A DNA stretch of 64,000 bases, taken from the NCBI GenBank assembly GCA_002327985.1, contig DCVM01000181.1, positions 1-64,000 of the forward strand. The letters run 5' to 3'. The notes under the pieces are model-generated. The model ran no database searches. It had not been told where the DNA came from and was given only the letters and a program-made list of their open reading frames with translations. This document shows, one piece after another, positions 26,691 through 36,571 of this stretch; position 1 is the first letter of the stretch, and each line of letters begins with the position of its first letter. Both the position numbers and the translations under genes were made by a program. The DNA comes from Syntrophaceae bacterium UBA2188. GTDB taxonomy: Bacteria > Desulfobacterota > BSN033 > UBA1163.

Positions 26691-29297
26691 TCATTCTTCC
26701 TTCTCCGCTTTTTTCTTCAATTCATCCAGGATATTTAAAGCTTCAAGAGGGGTTATTTGATCGGTCCTGACCTTCTTCAACTCGGACCGTATCGAATCAG
26801 CCTGAGCAAAGAGAGAGGGCTGAAAAGGAGGCTTGGGCTTCAGGGTCTGTATCTTTGTGGTGGCGATCTTCGGCATCCCCATGGCATCCAACTCCCCCTT
26901 CTCCAGATTGGATAGAATTTCTTTGGCCCGATCAATCACCCTTTGCGGAAGGCCTGCCAATCGGGCCACTTGAATCCCATAGCTTCTATTGGTTCCCCCT
27001 TCGATGATCTTTCTCAGAAAGATAATTTCCCCGCCCCACTCTTTCACTGCCACATTGTAATTTTTCACCCTTTCTTTGGTGAGGGCTAATTCGGTCAATT
27101 CATGGTAGTGTGTCGCAAAAAGGGTCTTCGGCCTGAGCGAGGGATGATCGTGAAGATATTCCACCACGGCCCAGGCGATACTCAAGCCATCAAAGGTACT
27201 GGTCCCTCTCCCGATTTCATCTAAAATGACGAGACTCTTCGAGGTGGCTTGGTTTAAAATGCGAGCCGTTTCAGTCATCTCCACCATGAAGGTGCTCTGT
27301 CCCCTCATGATATTATCCAGAGCGCCTATCCGGGTGAAGATTCGATCCACCACTCCAATCGTTGCTTCGCTGGCTGGAACAAAACACCCCATTTGGGCCA
27401 TCAAAATAATAAGGGCCACCTGTCTGATATAGGTCGACTTGCCCGCCATATTCGGCCCGGTGATGATGAGAATCTGATGTCCTTGAGAATCCATTTGTGT
27501 GTCATTGGGAACAAATCTTTCTGAAAGTCCCATTCTCTCCAAAACGGGATGTCTCCCATCACGGAGGATGATCTCATCCCCTTCTTCCATAATGGGCCGG
27601 ACGTAGTTATACCGATCAGCAATCTCCGCCATCGAACCCAAAATATCTATGACGGCAATGGCTGAAGCCGTTCTTTGGAGCCTCACCGTTTCTTCTGAAA
27701 CCTTTTTCCGAATTTCTTCGAAAAGTCGATATTCGAGTTGACAGATTGCTTCTTCAGCCCCCAAAACTTTGGTTTCAAATTCCTTGAGTTCTGGGGTGAT
27801 GAAACGCTCTGCATTGACCAAAGTCTGTTTTCTGATGTAATGGTCCGGGACGAGGGAAAGATGACCCTTGGTCACTTCAATATAATACCCGAAGACTTGA
27901 TTATATCGAACTTTCAAAGAGGAAATCCCTGTCTTTTTCCTCTCCTCTGCTTCCAATTGGAGGATCCATCCCTTCCCCTCCCGGCCGATCTCTCTTAAGG
28001 CATCCAATTCCTGGTCATAGTTTTGTTTGATGATCCTTCCCTCTCTGATCGTCAAAGGCGGGTTATCCACGATTGAGGATTCAAGAAGCTGAAAAAGGTC
28101 GTCAAAATTCTCAATCTTTGATGCGAACTCCTCGATCACAGGAACAGTGAAGGGCTGGAGCTTTGTTTTGAGAAGAGGCAAGTTTTGAAGTGAATTTTTT
28201 AATCCGACCAGGTCTCGAGCATTGGCATGTCCAAGGAAAATTCGTGAAGTCAATCGTTCAATGTCCTGAATCCCTTTTAAGGCTTCTCTCAGTTGCTTCC
28301 TTTCGATCTTCTTCTCTTTCAGTTCAGAGACCCCTTCCAGACGGCAAAGGATCTCCTTGACATCGATCAGGGGATAATTTAACCACTGTTTCAATGTCCG
28401 ACTTCCCATGAGGGTGATGGTCTCATCCAAAAGCCAAAAGAGAGACCCTCTCTTACCCTGCTCATAAAGGGATTGAGTCAACTCCAAATTTCTCTTCGTC
28501 ACTTCATCGATGACCATAAAATCTTGGACCTGATAAAACGAGAGGGGCCGGATGTGTGAGATCGGCTTTTTTTGGTTTTCCTCGGCATAGTGAAGAACCA
28601 GGGCTACGGCCTGGGCAGCCAAAGGTGCCTTCTGAAGGATTGGAATCCGTTCATGCTCATTGAAAGACGAAATGGCATCGAATGTTGGATCCTCTAAATA
28701 GGTGACCAAAGCATTCTCAAAATTCTTTTTATATCCTTCAAAACAGGGATGTTCCTGAAATCTCTTCAACGATAAGATTTCTTTGGGTTCATTTCGAAGG
28801 GCCTCATTGAGAAAGGGTTCAAACCCTGATACCTGGCAGGCTTTCAATTCACCTGTCGAGATATCTAAAAAGGCAAGCCCGAAGACCTCTCCCTCCGCGC
28901 AGAATCCCATTAAATAATTATTTTCTCCTGTTCCTAATGGAAGGATGTCCGTCACCAGACCTGGTGTAAAAACCCTGACCACCTCTCTCTTCACAATCCC
29001 CTTTGCAAGCTTTGGGTCTTCGACCTGATCACAGAGAGCGACTTTATATCCTTTCTGTAATAGCCTGGAGATATATGTTTCAGCCGCAAAATAGGGAACC
29101 CCGCAAAGGGGGACACTGTCTTTCTGGCCTTTATCTCTTGAGGTTAATGCAATGTCCAGTTCTCGAGAACCGATACGGGCATCCTCAAAGAACATCTCAT
29201 AGAAATCCCCCATCCGAAAGAAAAGAATGGCATCCGGATATTGACTCTTGATCTGGAGATATTGTTGGATCATGGGGGTCAAAGGTTTTGCCGTCAT
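26691..29297 (-). CDS. mutS: DNA mismatch repair protein MutS
   Basis: An 868-residue mismatch-recognition ATPase. The N-terminal mismatch-binding domain has FFRMGDFYEMFFEDA (the Phe-X-Glu that stacks on the mismatch), followed by connector, lever and clamp regions. The ATPase has GPNMAGKST (Walker A) and LVILDEIGRGTSTFDG (Walker B). The helix-turn-helix tail fits MutS1, which pairs with MutL (not in this window). Full length. Confidence 0.98.
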   Translation of the reverse strand: MTAKPLTPMIQQYLQIKSQYPDAILFFRMGDFYEMFFEDARIGSRELDIALTSRDKGQKDSVPLCGVPYFAAETYISRLLQKGYKVALCDQVEDPKLAKGIVKREVVRVFTPGLVTDILPLGTGENNYLMGFCAEGEVFGLAFLDISTGELKACQVSGFEPFLNEALRNEPKEILSLKRFQEHPCFEGYKKNFENALVTYLEDPTFDAISSFNEHERIPILQKAPLAAQAVALVLHYAEENQKKPISHIRPLSFYQVQDFMVIDEVTKRNLELTQSLYEQGKRGSLFWLLDETITLMGSRTLKQWLNYPLIDVKEILCRLEGVSELKEKKIERKQLREALKGIQDIERLTSRIFLGHANARDLVGLKNSLQNLPLLKTKLQPFTVPVIEEFASKIENFDDLFQLLESSIVDNPPLTIREGRIIKQNYDQELDALREIGREGKGWILQLEAEERKKTGISSLKVRYNQVFGYYIEVTKGHLSLVPDHYIRKQTLVNAERFITPELKEFETKVLGAEEAICQLEYRLFEEIRKKVSEETVRLQRTASAIAVIDILGSMAEIADRYNYVRPIMEEGDEIILRDGRHPVLERMGLSERFVPNDTQMDSQGHQILIITGPNMAGKSTYIRQVALIILMAQMGCFVPASEATIGVVDRIFTRIGALDNIMRGQSTFMVEMTETARILNQATSKSLVILDEIGRGTSTFDGLSIAWAVVEYLHDHPSLRPKTLFATHYHELTELALTKERVKNYNVAVKEWGGEIIFLRKIIEGGTNRSYGIQVARLAGLPQRVIDRAKEILSNLEKGELDAMGMPKIATTKIQTLKPKPPFQPSLFAQADSIRSELKKVRTDQITPLEALNILDELKKKAEKEE

Positions 29298-29422
29298 TTG
29301 GAAAATAATCTAACAGAATCTAAGAGGGATGTAAAATGGAAAGCGAAAAGTTTGGTGAAAGAAGGATCTCTTGTTTGAGGCTTTAAGATAGGGGTTGCTT
29401 TTGACGCGATGCGCCCTCCATC

Positions 29423-30463
29423 TTACGGAGCAAGCGGTGACAATTGGAGGCCCATGGTTTCAGGGTATCCTAACATAATATTCATATTTTGGACCGCCTC
29501 CCCCGATGCGCCTTTGACCAAATTATCGATGGCCGTCACGATGACCGCCCGGTCACCTTTCTCACTCACTGCCGCGCCGATATCACAAAAATTGGAACCC
29601 CTTACGTCCTTGGTATGAGGAAGCTTCCCTTTGGAATAAATCCGGATGAAAGGCTCTCCTTGGTAATGATCCTGAAAGGCATGGAGTAGTTCCTCGGTCT
29701 TCATTTTTTTCATAAGATGGACATAAAGGGTGGACAAAATTCCCCGGTCCATGGGAATGAGATGGGGAACAAAGGTCACTCTGATCTCCTTCTGGGCGAT
29801 TTGGCTCAATTCCTGTTCGATCTCAGGGGTGTGCCGATGAGCAAAGATCTTGTAAGCCTTCACTCCCTCATTGACCTCGCAGAAGAGAGACTCCAGAACC
29901 ACATCTCTGCCTGCACCGCTGACACCCGATTTCGAATCCACAACAATACCCTCAAGGGAGATAAGCCCTTTCTTCACCAAGGGAATTAAACCGATTAATG
30001 CCCCCGTAGGATAACAACCTGGATTTCCAACAATCTTCGCTTTTTGAATCTTTTCCCGGTACAGCTCAGGCAAACCATAAACCGATTCTGGCAGTAAATC
30101 GGCCGCGGTATGTTTCTGGTACCACTTTTCATAGATACCCGCATCTTTAAATCGAAAGTCTGCGCTCAGATCGATCACCCTCTTCCCTTGCCGATAAAAT
30201 AATGGGACCGTCTCCATAGCGGTTTTATGAGGAACTGCTGTGAAAATAAAATCTGTTTTTTTTGAAATTTTTTCCACATCCAGTTCTTCACACTTCAAAG
30301 GAAGATGTTTCATCAGAGATGGGAAGACCTGATCAATAGGAACTCCAGCATATTTCTGTGAGGTTAATGCTGTAATTTCGACCTCAGGGTGACGGGCCAA
30401 TAAACGGAGAAGTTCCAGCCCCGTATACCCCGTTGCTCCAATGATTCCCACTTTCGTCTTCAT
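29423..30463 (-). CDS. argC: N-acetyl-gamma-glutamyl-phosphate reductase
   Basis: NADPH-dependent third step of arginine synthesis. The N-terminal VGIIGATGYTGLELLRLL is the nucleotide-binding loop, GNPGCYPTGA holds the catalytic Cys (near 150), and FVPHLIPMDRGILST is a family marker. 346 residues. It lies downstream of the rplM-rpsI operon behind a strong terminator. No other arg gene is nearby. Confidence 0.97.
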   Translation of the reverse strand: MKTKVGIIGATGYTGLELLRLLARHPEVEITALTSQKYAGVPIDQVFPSLMKHLPLKCEELDVEKISKKTDFIFTAVPHKTAMETVPLFYRQGKRVIDLSADFRFKDAGIYEKWYQKHTAADLLPESVYGLPELYREKIQKAKIVGNPGCYPTGALIGLIPLVKKGLISLEGIVVDSKSGVSGAGRDVVLESLFCEVNEGVKAYKIFAHRHTPEIEQELSQIAQKEIRVTFVPHLIPMDRGILSTLYVHLMKKMKTEELLHAFQDHYQGEPFIRIYSKGKLPHTKDVRGSNFCDIGAAVSEKGDRAVIVTAIDNLVKGASGEAVQNMNIMLGYPETMGLQLSPLAP

Positions 30464-30566
30464 AAATCACCTCTTCACGGTTCCTTGAGTTCATGGGGTT
30501 TATGGAGTTCGTTGGGTTTACTCAGTTAACCCAAGAAACCCAATCACCCAATAAGCCGATTAACAA

Positions 30567-30596
30567 AAAAAGGGAGGTACCATGACCTCCCTTTTT
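30567..30596 (-). terminator. Rho-independent terminator after rpsI
   Basis: Twelve-bp stem AAAAAGGGAGGT (30567-30578) with ACCTCCCTTTTT (30585-30596), a six-base loop and a T-run on the minus strand. It ends the rplM-rpsI transcript, and because the stem is flanked by A and T on both sides it could work both ways. Confidence 0.9.
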
Positions 30597-30620
30597 GCAC
30601 CGATTCATTTGGTCATGGAA

Positions 30621-31010
30621 TTATCGCTTCGAGTATTGAGGTCTTCGTCTGGCTCCTCTTCTACCGTATTTCTTCCGCTCTTTGACTCTTGAATCCCTTG
30701 TGAGAAAACCAGCTTTTTTTAGAGCATCCTTAAGATCAGGATTGTATTGAAGAAGGGCTTTTGCAATGCCGTGGCGAATGGCAACGGATTGCCCGGAAAT
30801 CCCTCCTCCATGAACATTCACGGTCACATCAAATTGATTTCGGGTTCCTGTAATATCGAGGGGCTGAAGAATAACCATTTCGCAGGTTTCTCTCCCAAAA
30901 TATTCTTTCAGGGCCCTCTCGTTGATCACAAACTTTCCTTCTCCAGGCTCAAGCCAAACCCTTGCAATCGATGTCTTTCTTTTCCCTGTCGCATAAATGG
31001 GCTCTTTCAC
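30621..31010 (-). CDS. rpsI: 30S ribosomal protein S9
   Basis: A 129-residue protein with the usual [15 protein letters not shown] start, [20 protein letters not shown] middle and the [22 protein letters not shown] tail that reaches the P site. The terminal Lys-Arg is intact. Second gene of the rplM-rpsI operon; the 80-base gap to rplM contains a G/C-rich palindrome. Confidence 0.98.
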   Translation of the reverse strand: MKEPIYATGKRKTSIARVWLEPGEGKFVINERALKEYFGRETCEMVILQPLDITGTRNQFDVTVNVHGGGISGQSVAIRHGIAKALLQYNPDLKDALKKAGFLTRDSRVKERKKYGRRGARRRPQYSKR

Positions 31011-31030
31011 GTTCTTTCACTCCTTTTTCA

Positions 31031-31077
31031 CCCCCACCCTCGCCCTCCCCCCTTGAGGGGGAGGGTGGGGAGGGGGG
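31031..31077. repeat. G/C-rich intergenic palindrome
   Basis: CCCCCACCCTCGCCCTCCCC followed by CCTTGAGG and GGGAGGGTGGGGAGGGGGG, between rplM and rpsI inside one operon. It would form a strong hairpin in the shared mRNA, and may alter the ratio or stability of the two cistrons. Confidence 0.7.
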
Positions 31078-31090
31078 CTATTATAATTTT

Positions 31091-31522
31091 TTATTTCGGT
31101 TCAAGCGGAATCGGCTTTTGAGCCTCGTGGGGGTGATTCGGACCTGGATAGACCTTTAGCTTTCGAAGCATTTGACGGCCCAAACTATTTTTAGGAAGCA
31201 TCCCTCTCACCGCCATCCTGATCATCTCAGTGGGTTTTTTCGCCAAGAGCTTTTCGGCATTGATCTCTTTAATTCCACCGGGATGACCCGTATGATGGTA
31301 ATAGACCTTATCCTTCATTTTTTTGCCAGTGAGGATCACCTTCCCTGCATTGACCAGAATGACAAAATCTCCTGTATCCATATGAGGGGTATAAGTGGGC
31401 TTGTTTTTCCCTTTCAATATTTTTGCCAACTCTGTGGCCAGTCTCCCCAAAACTTTCCCCTTGGCATCCACCAGATACCATTGAGGGTTTAATTCTTCTT
31501 TTTTAGCTTGATAGGTTTTCAT
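31091..31522 (-). CDS. rplM: 50S ribosomal protein L13
   Basis: 143 residues with [42 protein letters not shown] and [14 protein letters not shown], all L13 signatures. Early 50S assembly protein. A strong promoter (31541-31569) precedes it. Confidence 0.98.
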   Translation of the reverse strand: MKTYQAKKEELNPQWYLVDAKGKVLGRLATELAKILKGKNKPTYTPHMDTGDFVILVNAGKVILTGKKMKDKVYYHHTGHPGGIKEINAEKLLAKKPTEMIRMAVRGMLPKNSLGRQMLRKLKVYPGPNHPHEAQKPIPLEPK

Positions 31523-31540
31523 ATTATCCCGTCACAAAAG

Positions 31541-31569
31541 ATTTAATATATTTCCTCGGGGGTTGTCAA
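31541..31569 (-). promoter_or_regulatory. Sigma70-type promoter for rplM-rpsI
   Basis: On the minus strand a perfect -35 TTGACA (31569-31564), a 17-base spacer and -10 TTAAAT (31546-31541), ending about 19 bases before the ATG of rplM at 31522. Confidence 0.6.
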
Positions 31570-31585
31570 TAATCCCTCTCAACCA

Positions 31586-32497
31586 TCACCTTCTTCTTTT
31601 CAGGGTAATATGGTGATGCCATAATAGGACAGTTGGGCTGGCAATATAGATCGTTGAATAAGTGCCTGATATGAGTCCAATGATCATAGCCGTTGTAAAA
31701 TCGTGAATGACCGGTCCTCCAAAAAAGAAAAGAATAAGGATCACCATCATGACCGTGCCTGAAGTTAATATCGTCCTTCCGAGAGTCTCGTTGATACTAA
31801 CATTAAAGATCGTCTCTAATTTCTCTTTTCTCATCTTTTTGATATTCTCTCTGACCCGGTCAAAGATCACAATGGTATCGTTGATTGAGAAACCAATGAT
31901 CGTCATGATCACAGCAAGAAGAGGCAATGAGAACTCTAAATCGAAAATAGAAATGGCGCCAAACGTGACAATAATATCGTGGATTAAAGCCACAATCCCC
32001 CCGAGGCCATAAGAGAATTGTCGAAACCGAAAACCAACATAAATCAACATCCCTAAGAAAGAAAGTCCCATCGCCCATATGGCTTTTGTCTTTAAATCCT
32101 TCCCCACTTTTGGACCGACCACTTCGGCTCTGCGAACTTCCAATATCTTGTCTTTAAATCTCCCCTGAAGGGAGGTTTGGATGGTCTTCGATATCTCTTC
32201 TAAATCCTCAGAGGCCTTTTCCACTCGAATCAAGAATTCGTTTTCCTCTCCAAAATTCTGAACCATGGCATCTTTCAAACCCATGGCTCCCAGGGTGTTT
32301 CGCACTTCAGAGATGTCTACCGTTTGAGAAAATTTAATCTGGAGTAGGATACCCCCCGCAAAATCGACTCCATATCTCAACCCGCCATGGAAAAAGATGG
32401 AACCGAGGCTGATAAGAATCGCTATCGCTGAAACCCAGACGGTAAATTTCCTCTTTCCAATAAAGTCGAAACGGGTATCCGGACGGATTAATTCCAT
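31586..32497 (-). CDS. secF: Protein translocase subunit SecF
   Basis: 303-residue inner membrane protein. First transmembrane segment near residue 20, a periplasmic P1-like domain (about 45-130), then a cluster of five segments with the SecD/F family signatures GFSINDTIVIFDRVREN (about 200-216) and TILTSGTVMMVILILFFFGG. With SecD it pulls exported proteins using the proton gradient. It begins 21 bases after secD. Confidence 0.97.
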   Translation of the reverse strand: MELIRPDTRFDFIGKRKFTVWVSAIAILISLGSIFFHGGLRYGVDFAGGILLQIKFSQTVDISEVRNTLGAMGLKDAMVQNFGEENEFLIRVEKASEDLEEISKTIQTSLQGRFKDKILEVRRAEVVGPKVGKDLKTKAIWAMGLSFLGMLIYVGFRFRQFSYGLGGIVALIHDIIVTFGAISIFDLEFSLPLLAVIMTIIGFSINDTIVIFDRVRENIKKMRKEKLETIFNVSINETLGRTILTSGTVMMVILILFFFGGPVIHDFTTAMIIGLISGTYSTIYIASPTVLLWHHHITLKRRR

Positions 32498-32518
32498 AAA
32501 AAAGATTCACCTCTGCAG

Positions 32519-34117
32519 TTAAATGCTCAGTTGCTTCACCTTCACTTGAAGGGTTAGAAAATCGAAGACCCATCTCGTGATATAAACCGCCGTAAAAATG
32601 TTAGCCAAAATTCCAATGCACAGGGTGACTGCAAACCCTCTCACAGGACCTGTTCCGAATTGATAAAGGAGGATTCCTGCAATCAACGTGGTCAAATTTG
32701 AATCAATAATGGTTATAAAAGCCCGATGATAACCCTGATCAATAGCCGCTCGAATGGTTTTTCCCCATCTCAATTCCTCCTTAATCCTTTCGTGAATCAA
32801 AATGTTGGCATCCACAGCCATTCCAACAGAAAGGACCAGGCCTGCAATGCCGGGAAGAGTGAGGGTGGCACGGAAAATAGCAAGGGCGGCTAAGATGAAA
32901 ATGATATTAAGGAGGAGGGCCATATCGGCAATGACTCCTGCCGCGCGATAATAAAAAACCATGAAAAGGGCGACGAGGGCTGCGCTAATGAGTGTGGAGA
33001 GGATTCCCTTCCGGATAGAATCCTGTCCGAGGGAAGGCCCCACGGTCCTCTCCTCGATGATCTTTACCGGTGCGGGCAACGCTCCCGCCCTGAGGACAAT
33101 CGCCAATTCATTGGCTTCATCCGTCGTAAAACGACCGGTGATTTGAGCCCTTCCCCCTGATATCCTTTCTTGGATGACCGGGGCGGAATAGACCGTATCA
33201 TCCAAAATAATGGCCAATCTCTTTTTCACATTGGCCCCTGTGATCTGCTCAAATAATTTCGCTCCAATGTCATCAAACTCTAAAGCGATGTACGGTTCAT
33301 GAAATTGTGACTCGAGGGCCACTCGGGCATCCTTGAGGACCTCACCGGTCATCAGGGTCTTCTCTTTTAAAAGATGAGGAACCTTTCTCACTCCTCCCGT
33401 CTTGGGGTCCACAACCCGTTGATAGAGAATGATATCCCCCTCAGGAACATTCCCCTTTAAGGCGGCCTCAAGATCTCCTTCCTCGTCCCAGAGTTTAAAC
33501 TCTAATAGAGCGGTTCGCCCTATTAAACTTTTTGCTCTCTCTGGATCTTTGATCCCAGGGAGTTGAATCAGGATACGATCTGTGCCTTGAAGTGTAATCT
33601 CAGGTTCGGACACGCCAAATTGGTCGATTCGATTCCGGATGGTCTCTAAGGCTTGATCAATAGCACTCTTTTTAATCTGGTCTGCTTGCTTGCTATCCAG
33701 GACAAGAATTATTCTCCATATGCCTCCGCCAATCTCTGAGGCAGAGAGTTCATGCATAGCAGAATACCGTTCACTTAGAAGTTTCTCCCATTTCCCCTTT
33801 TCTCCTGAGACTTCCAGGACAATCTGATCCCCCTTCTCTCTCTCCACTTTTCCAGCAGGGATGCCCCGATCTCTTAAATCATCCTTCAGATTATTTTTTA
33901 TCCTTTCGACATAACTCTCTACCGCCTTGTCTGCTTCCGCTTCAAGAATAAGGTGCATCCCCCCCTGTAAATCGAGTCCTAAGTGGATCTTATCGGCTGG
34001 AATAACTTTTGTATACCATGAAGGGAGTTGAGAAGTGATGGTCGGGAGTAACAGGAGAATCGCAAAAAGAGTGATCGCCGCATAAAGGATAAATTTCCAT
34101 CTTAAACTCTTTAACAT
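32519..34117 (-). CDS. secD: Protein translocase subunit SecD
   Basis: 532-residue partner of SecF. One N-terminal segment, then LGLDLQGGMHLILEAE at the start of a large periplasmic region (P1 and P4 domains), and five C-terminal segments with SVGMAVDANILIHERIKEEL. yajC, often upstream, is not present between secD and its upstream neighbour; instead there is a G/C palindrome. Confidence 0.97.
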   Translation of the reverse strand: MLKSLRWKFILYAAITLFAILLLLPTITSQLPSWYTKVIPADKIHLGLDLQGGMHLILEAEADKAVESYVERIKNNLKDDLRDRGIPAGKVEREKGDQIVLEVSGEKGKWEKLLSERYSAMHELSASEIGGGIWRIILVLDSKQADQIKKSAIDQALETIRNRIDQFGVSEPEITLQGTDRILIQLPGIKDPERAKSLIGRTALLEFKLWDEEGDLEAALKGNVPEGDIILYQRVVDPKTGGVRKVPHLLKEKTLMTGEVLKDARVALESQFHEPYIALEFDDIGAKLFEQITGANVKKRLAIILDDTVYSAPVIQERISGGRAQITGRFTTDEANELAIVLRAGALPAPVKIIEERTVGPSLGQDSIRKGILSTLISAALVALFMVFYYRAAGVIADMALLLNIIFILAALAIFRATLTLPGIAGLVLSVGMAVDANILIHERIKEELRWGKTIRAAIDQGYHRAFITIIDSNLTTLIAGILLYQFGTGPVRGFAVTLCIGILANIFTAVYITRWVFDFLTLQVKVKQLSI

Positions 34118-34226
34118 CGAATAACGCTCCTATTTCTTCCCCTTGACAAAATGAAACCAAGGGCCTTCCTGCACCCTTGGGTTTTTAAACATAGCCCATC
34201 AAGAAACATTTTGCAAGTAAAAATTA

Positions 34227-34275
34227 CCCCCCACCTTATTCCTCCCCCACCAGCGGGAGGAGGAAAGGAGGGGGG
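34227..34275. repeat. G/C-rich intergenic palindrome
   Basis: CCCCCCACCTTATTCCTCCCCC, then CACCAGC, then GGGAGGAGGAAAGGAGGGGGG. It separates secD from the acyl-CoA ligase gene on the same strand and may terminate or stabilise transcripts there. Confidence 0.65.
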
Positions 34276-34303
34276 CAAATTTTAAAGCTGAAATAAAGGA
34301 CGG

Positions 34304-35881
34304 TTACTTCACATCACTCCATTTCCCATATTTTTCTCTTAAAATGCGATGGAGAATTTTTCCAGTGGGGGTCATGGGCATCTCTTCGTCCTTGATGAAA
34401 TCCACTGTTTTGGGGATTTTGTATCCTGCAATCTTTCCCCTGCAATGGTCAATAAGCTCCTTTTCGGTCGCTGTCTTTCCCTGATGAAGGGTCACAATCG
34501 CCTTTACAGACTCCCCCCATTTTTCATGCGGAATCCCGATCACAGCCACATATTTTACCGCAGGATGGGATCCCAAAAGATTCTCTACTTCTGATGGGAA
34601 GATATTCTCGCCACCGCTAATGATCATATTCGCTTTTCTATCCACCAAGACATAGTATCCATCTGGATCCCGGCAAGCCATATCCCCTGCTGAGAACCAC
34701 TCTCCTTGAAAAACGGACTTCGTTTTTTCCGGATCCTTCCAATATTCCTTAAACACATGGGGAGTCCGCGAATAAAGTTCTCCCACCTCCCCATCCGGTA
34801 CCTCTTTACCATGTTCATCTAAAATCTTGATTCGATCGGATCCCCAGATCTCTCTACCAATGGAGCCCAACTTCTTAAATTGTTCTTCGGGTCTGAGGAG
34901 GGTTACAAGCCCTGCCTCGGTTGAACCGTAGGCTTCCCAGAGCTCTGCATTTTTGAAATAATCCATGATGGCCATTTTAGTATCTTTCCGGGCGGGTGCA
35001 GAAGAGATCAGGAGTTGTCGCATCGAACTTACATCATATTTCTTTTTAATTTCATCGGGTTGAGAAAGAATCATGATGTAATGGGTGGGGACAAGGGAAG
35101 TAAAGGTAATCTTCTCCTTTTGAATCGTTTTCAATAGATCCTCTGGATCGAAGCTGACCATGTTGTAGACAAAAACCCTTGCACTACAATAGGTATAGGT
35201 AAATGAATAATAGATTGAATTGATGTGGCACATTGGCATGACGAGCATGACGCAGTCATCCGGCCGGATGCCCGTATTCATTGCATTGAGAACATATTGG
35301 GCAAGATTGTTTTCATGAGTCCGGACAACCCCTTTGGGCTTGCCGGTAGTCCCTGAAGTATACATAAGATTCCAGACATCATCTCCATCGACCATTACAT
35401 CGGGTTCATCGGGTGAGGCTTCTGCAATAATTTTTTCATAAGACTGGTAGCCCTCAGGGGTCGGATCATCTCCCCAATAAACATAATTTTCCGGCGGGAT
35501 GGAAGATAGTTTATTACGAAAGGAATTAACCGTTGGAACAAAATCTTTTGAGACTAAAAAAGCTTTACATTCTGCATGGTTCACAACATATTCCATTTCA
35601 GGAGCTGCAAGACGAAACATAATTGGGACGGTGATAAGTCCAGCTTTTGCAGAGGCCGCATAAATCTCCATCCATTCGATACAATTGTATGCCAGGATAG
35701 CAAACCGATCTCCTTTTTTTAGTCCCATTTTTGTAAAGGCATTGGCTAACCGGCAGCTCCTGTCGTTCCATTCCTTGAAGGTCATCTTCCTGAACTTATC
35801 CCCTGCCCCTGGTTTATCAGGATATTGCGTTGCCATCATCTTAAGAACTGTTCCCGCTGTAATCCATTTACTAATCGTCAT
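34304..35881 (-). CDS. Acyl-CoA synthetase / AMP-dependent ligase
   Basis: A 525-residue member of the ANL superfamily, activating a carboxylic acid to the acyl-AMP and then the CoA thioester. AMP-binding motif MYTSGTTGKPKGV (about 170-182), YGSTEAG, GEWFSAGDMACRD, hinge YYVLVDRKANMIISGGENIF and the catalytic Lys in PMTPTGKILHRIL. The substrate is not fixed by sequence; fatty or aromatic acids are possible. It is transcribed away from the Hdr operon over a 200-base region, so a metabolic link is plausible. Confidence 0.9.
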   Translation of the reverse strand: MTISKWITAGTVLKMMATQYPDKPGAGDKFRKMTFKEWNDRSCRLANAFTKMGLKKGDRFAILAYNCIEWMEIYAASAKAGLITVPIMFRLAAPEMEYVVNHAECKAFLVSKDFVPTVNSFRNKLSSIPPENYVYWGDDPTPEGYQSYEKIIAEASPDEPDVMVDGDDVWNLMYTSGTTGKPKGVVRTHENNLAQYVLNAMNTGIRPDDCVMLVMPMCHINSIYYSFTYTYCSARVFVYNMVSFDPEDLLKTIQKEKITFTSLVPTHYIMILSQPDEIKKKYDVSSMRQLLISSAPARKDTKMAIMDYFKNAELWEAYGSTEAGLVTLLRPEEQFKKLGSIGREIWGSDRIKILDEHGKEVPDGEVGELYSRTPHVFKEYWKDPEKTKSVFQGEWFSAGDMACRDPDGYYVLVDRKANMIISGGENIFPSEVENLLGSHPAVKYVAVIGIPHEKWGESVKAIVTLHQGKTATEKELIDHCRGKIAGYKIPKTVDFIKDEEMPMTPTGKILHRILREKYGKWSDVK

Positions 35882-35970
35882 AAATCCACCCCTTTCTTAA
35901 TCCCAATTCTTCTTCCTAAAGAAAAGAAAACAGGGATTAATAATTTCTTTTTGTGATTTTTTTTACATTC

Positions 35971-35997
35971 ATTATCATTACGAAATAATTTTGTCAA
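35971..35997 (-). promoter_or_regulatory. Promoter for the acyl-CoA ligase gene, with Fur-like dyad
   Basis: Minus strand TTGACA (35997-35992) and GATAAT (35976-35971) with a 15-base spacer. The -10 area reads GTAATGATAATGAAT, which matches about 13 of 19 positions of the Fur consensus. Iron control is therefore possible but unproven. Confidence 0.45.
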
Positions 35998-36017
35998 GGA
36001 GAAGTTTTAAAAAAGAC

Positions 36018-36046
36018 TTGTTATTCTATGGCTTTTATAGTATATA
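36018..36046 (+). promoter_or_regulatory. Promoter of the lipoyl-protein/Hdr operon
   Basis: TTGTTA (36018-36023), a 17-base spacer and TATATA (36041-36046), about 37 bases before the ATG at 36083. It lies back to back with the ligase promoter, the two -35 boxes about 20 bases apart. Confidence 0.5.
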
Positions 36047-36082
36047 GGTAGGCATTTAAAAAAGAAAGGAGGATTGGAAAAA

Positions 36083-36502
36083 ATGGAAATCGAAGGATAT
36101 AACTTTCCAGACGATTTATATTATCACAAAGAGCATTTTTGGGCTAAAGTTTCGGGCAATATTGTGATTATGGGCACAACTGATTTCGCCCAGAAATTAG
36201 CAGGTCAAATCGTATATATTGAATTACCATCTCCAGGTAAAAAGCTTGAACAGGGGAAACCTTGTGGCTCCTTGGAATCCGGTAAATGGGTAGGTAGGGT
36301 TTATGCCCCTGTCTCTGGAAAAGTGGAATCCACCAACCAAGAACTTGAAGAGACTCCTGAATTAATTAATGAAAACCCTTATGAAAAAGGTTGGATATGT
36401 AAAATTAGTCCTTCCAATCTTCAAGAAGAGCTTAAGAATTTGATGCAGGGAGAAAGTCTGGCGGAATTTATAAAGTCTGAAATCGTTCGAGTGAAAAAGT
36501 AA
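36083..36502 (+). CDS. GcvH-like lipoyl-carrier protein
   Basis: A 139-residue single-domain lipoyl protein. GTTDFAQKLAGQIVYIELP and GSLESGKWVGRVYAPVSGKV match glycine-cleavage H protein, with the modified Lys expected at position 68 (ESGKW). The ATG at 36083 has GGAGG ten bases upstream; a TTG at 36074 lies too close. None of gcvT, gcvP or lpd is here, and the next genes are hdrC and hdrB, so this is a dedicated lipoyl carrier for a redox system, or a one-carbon H protein moved here. Stand-alone GcvH-like proteins work with sulfur-oxidising Hdr-like enzymes (LbpA), which gives a precedent. Confidence 0.88.
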   Translation: MEIEGYNFPDDLYYHKEHFWAKVSGNIVIMGTTDFAQKLAGQIVYIELPSPGKKLEQGKPCGSLESGKWVGRVYAPVSGKVESTNQELEETPELINENPYEKGWICKISPSNLQEELKNLMQGESLAEFIKSEIVRVKK

Positions 36503-36571
36503 GAGCAAAAAATAATCCTTCATTGAAAAATGATGATGCCTATCTTATAAATAATTATACGCTCATCAATC

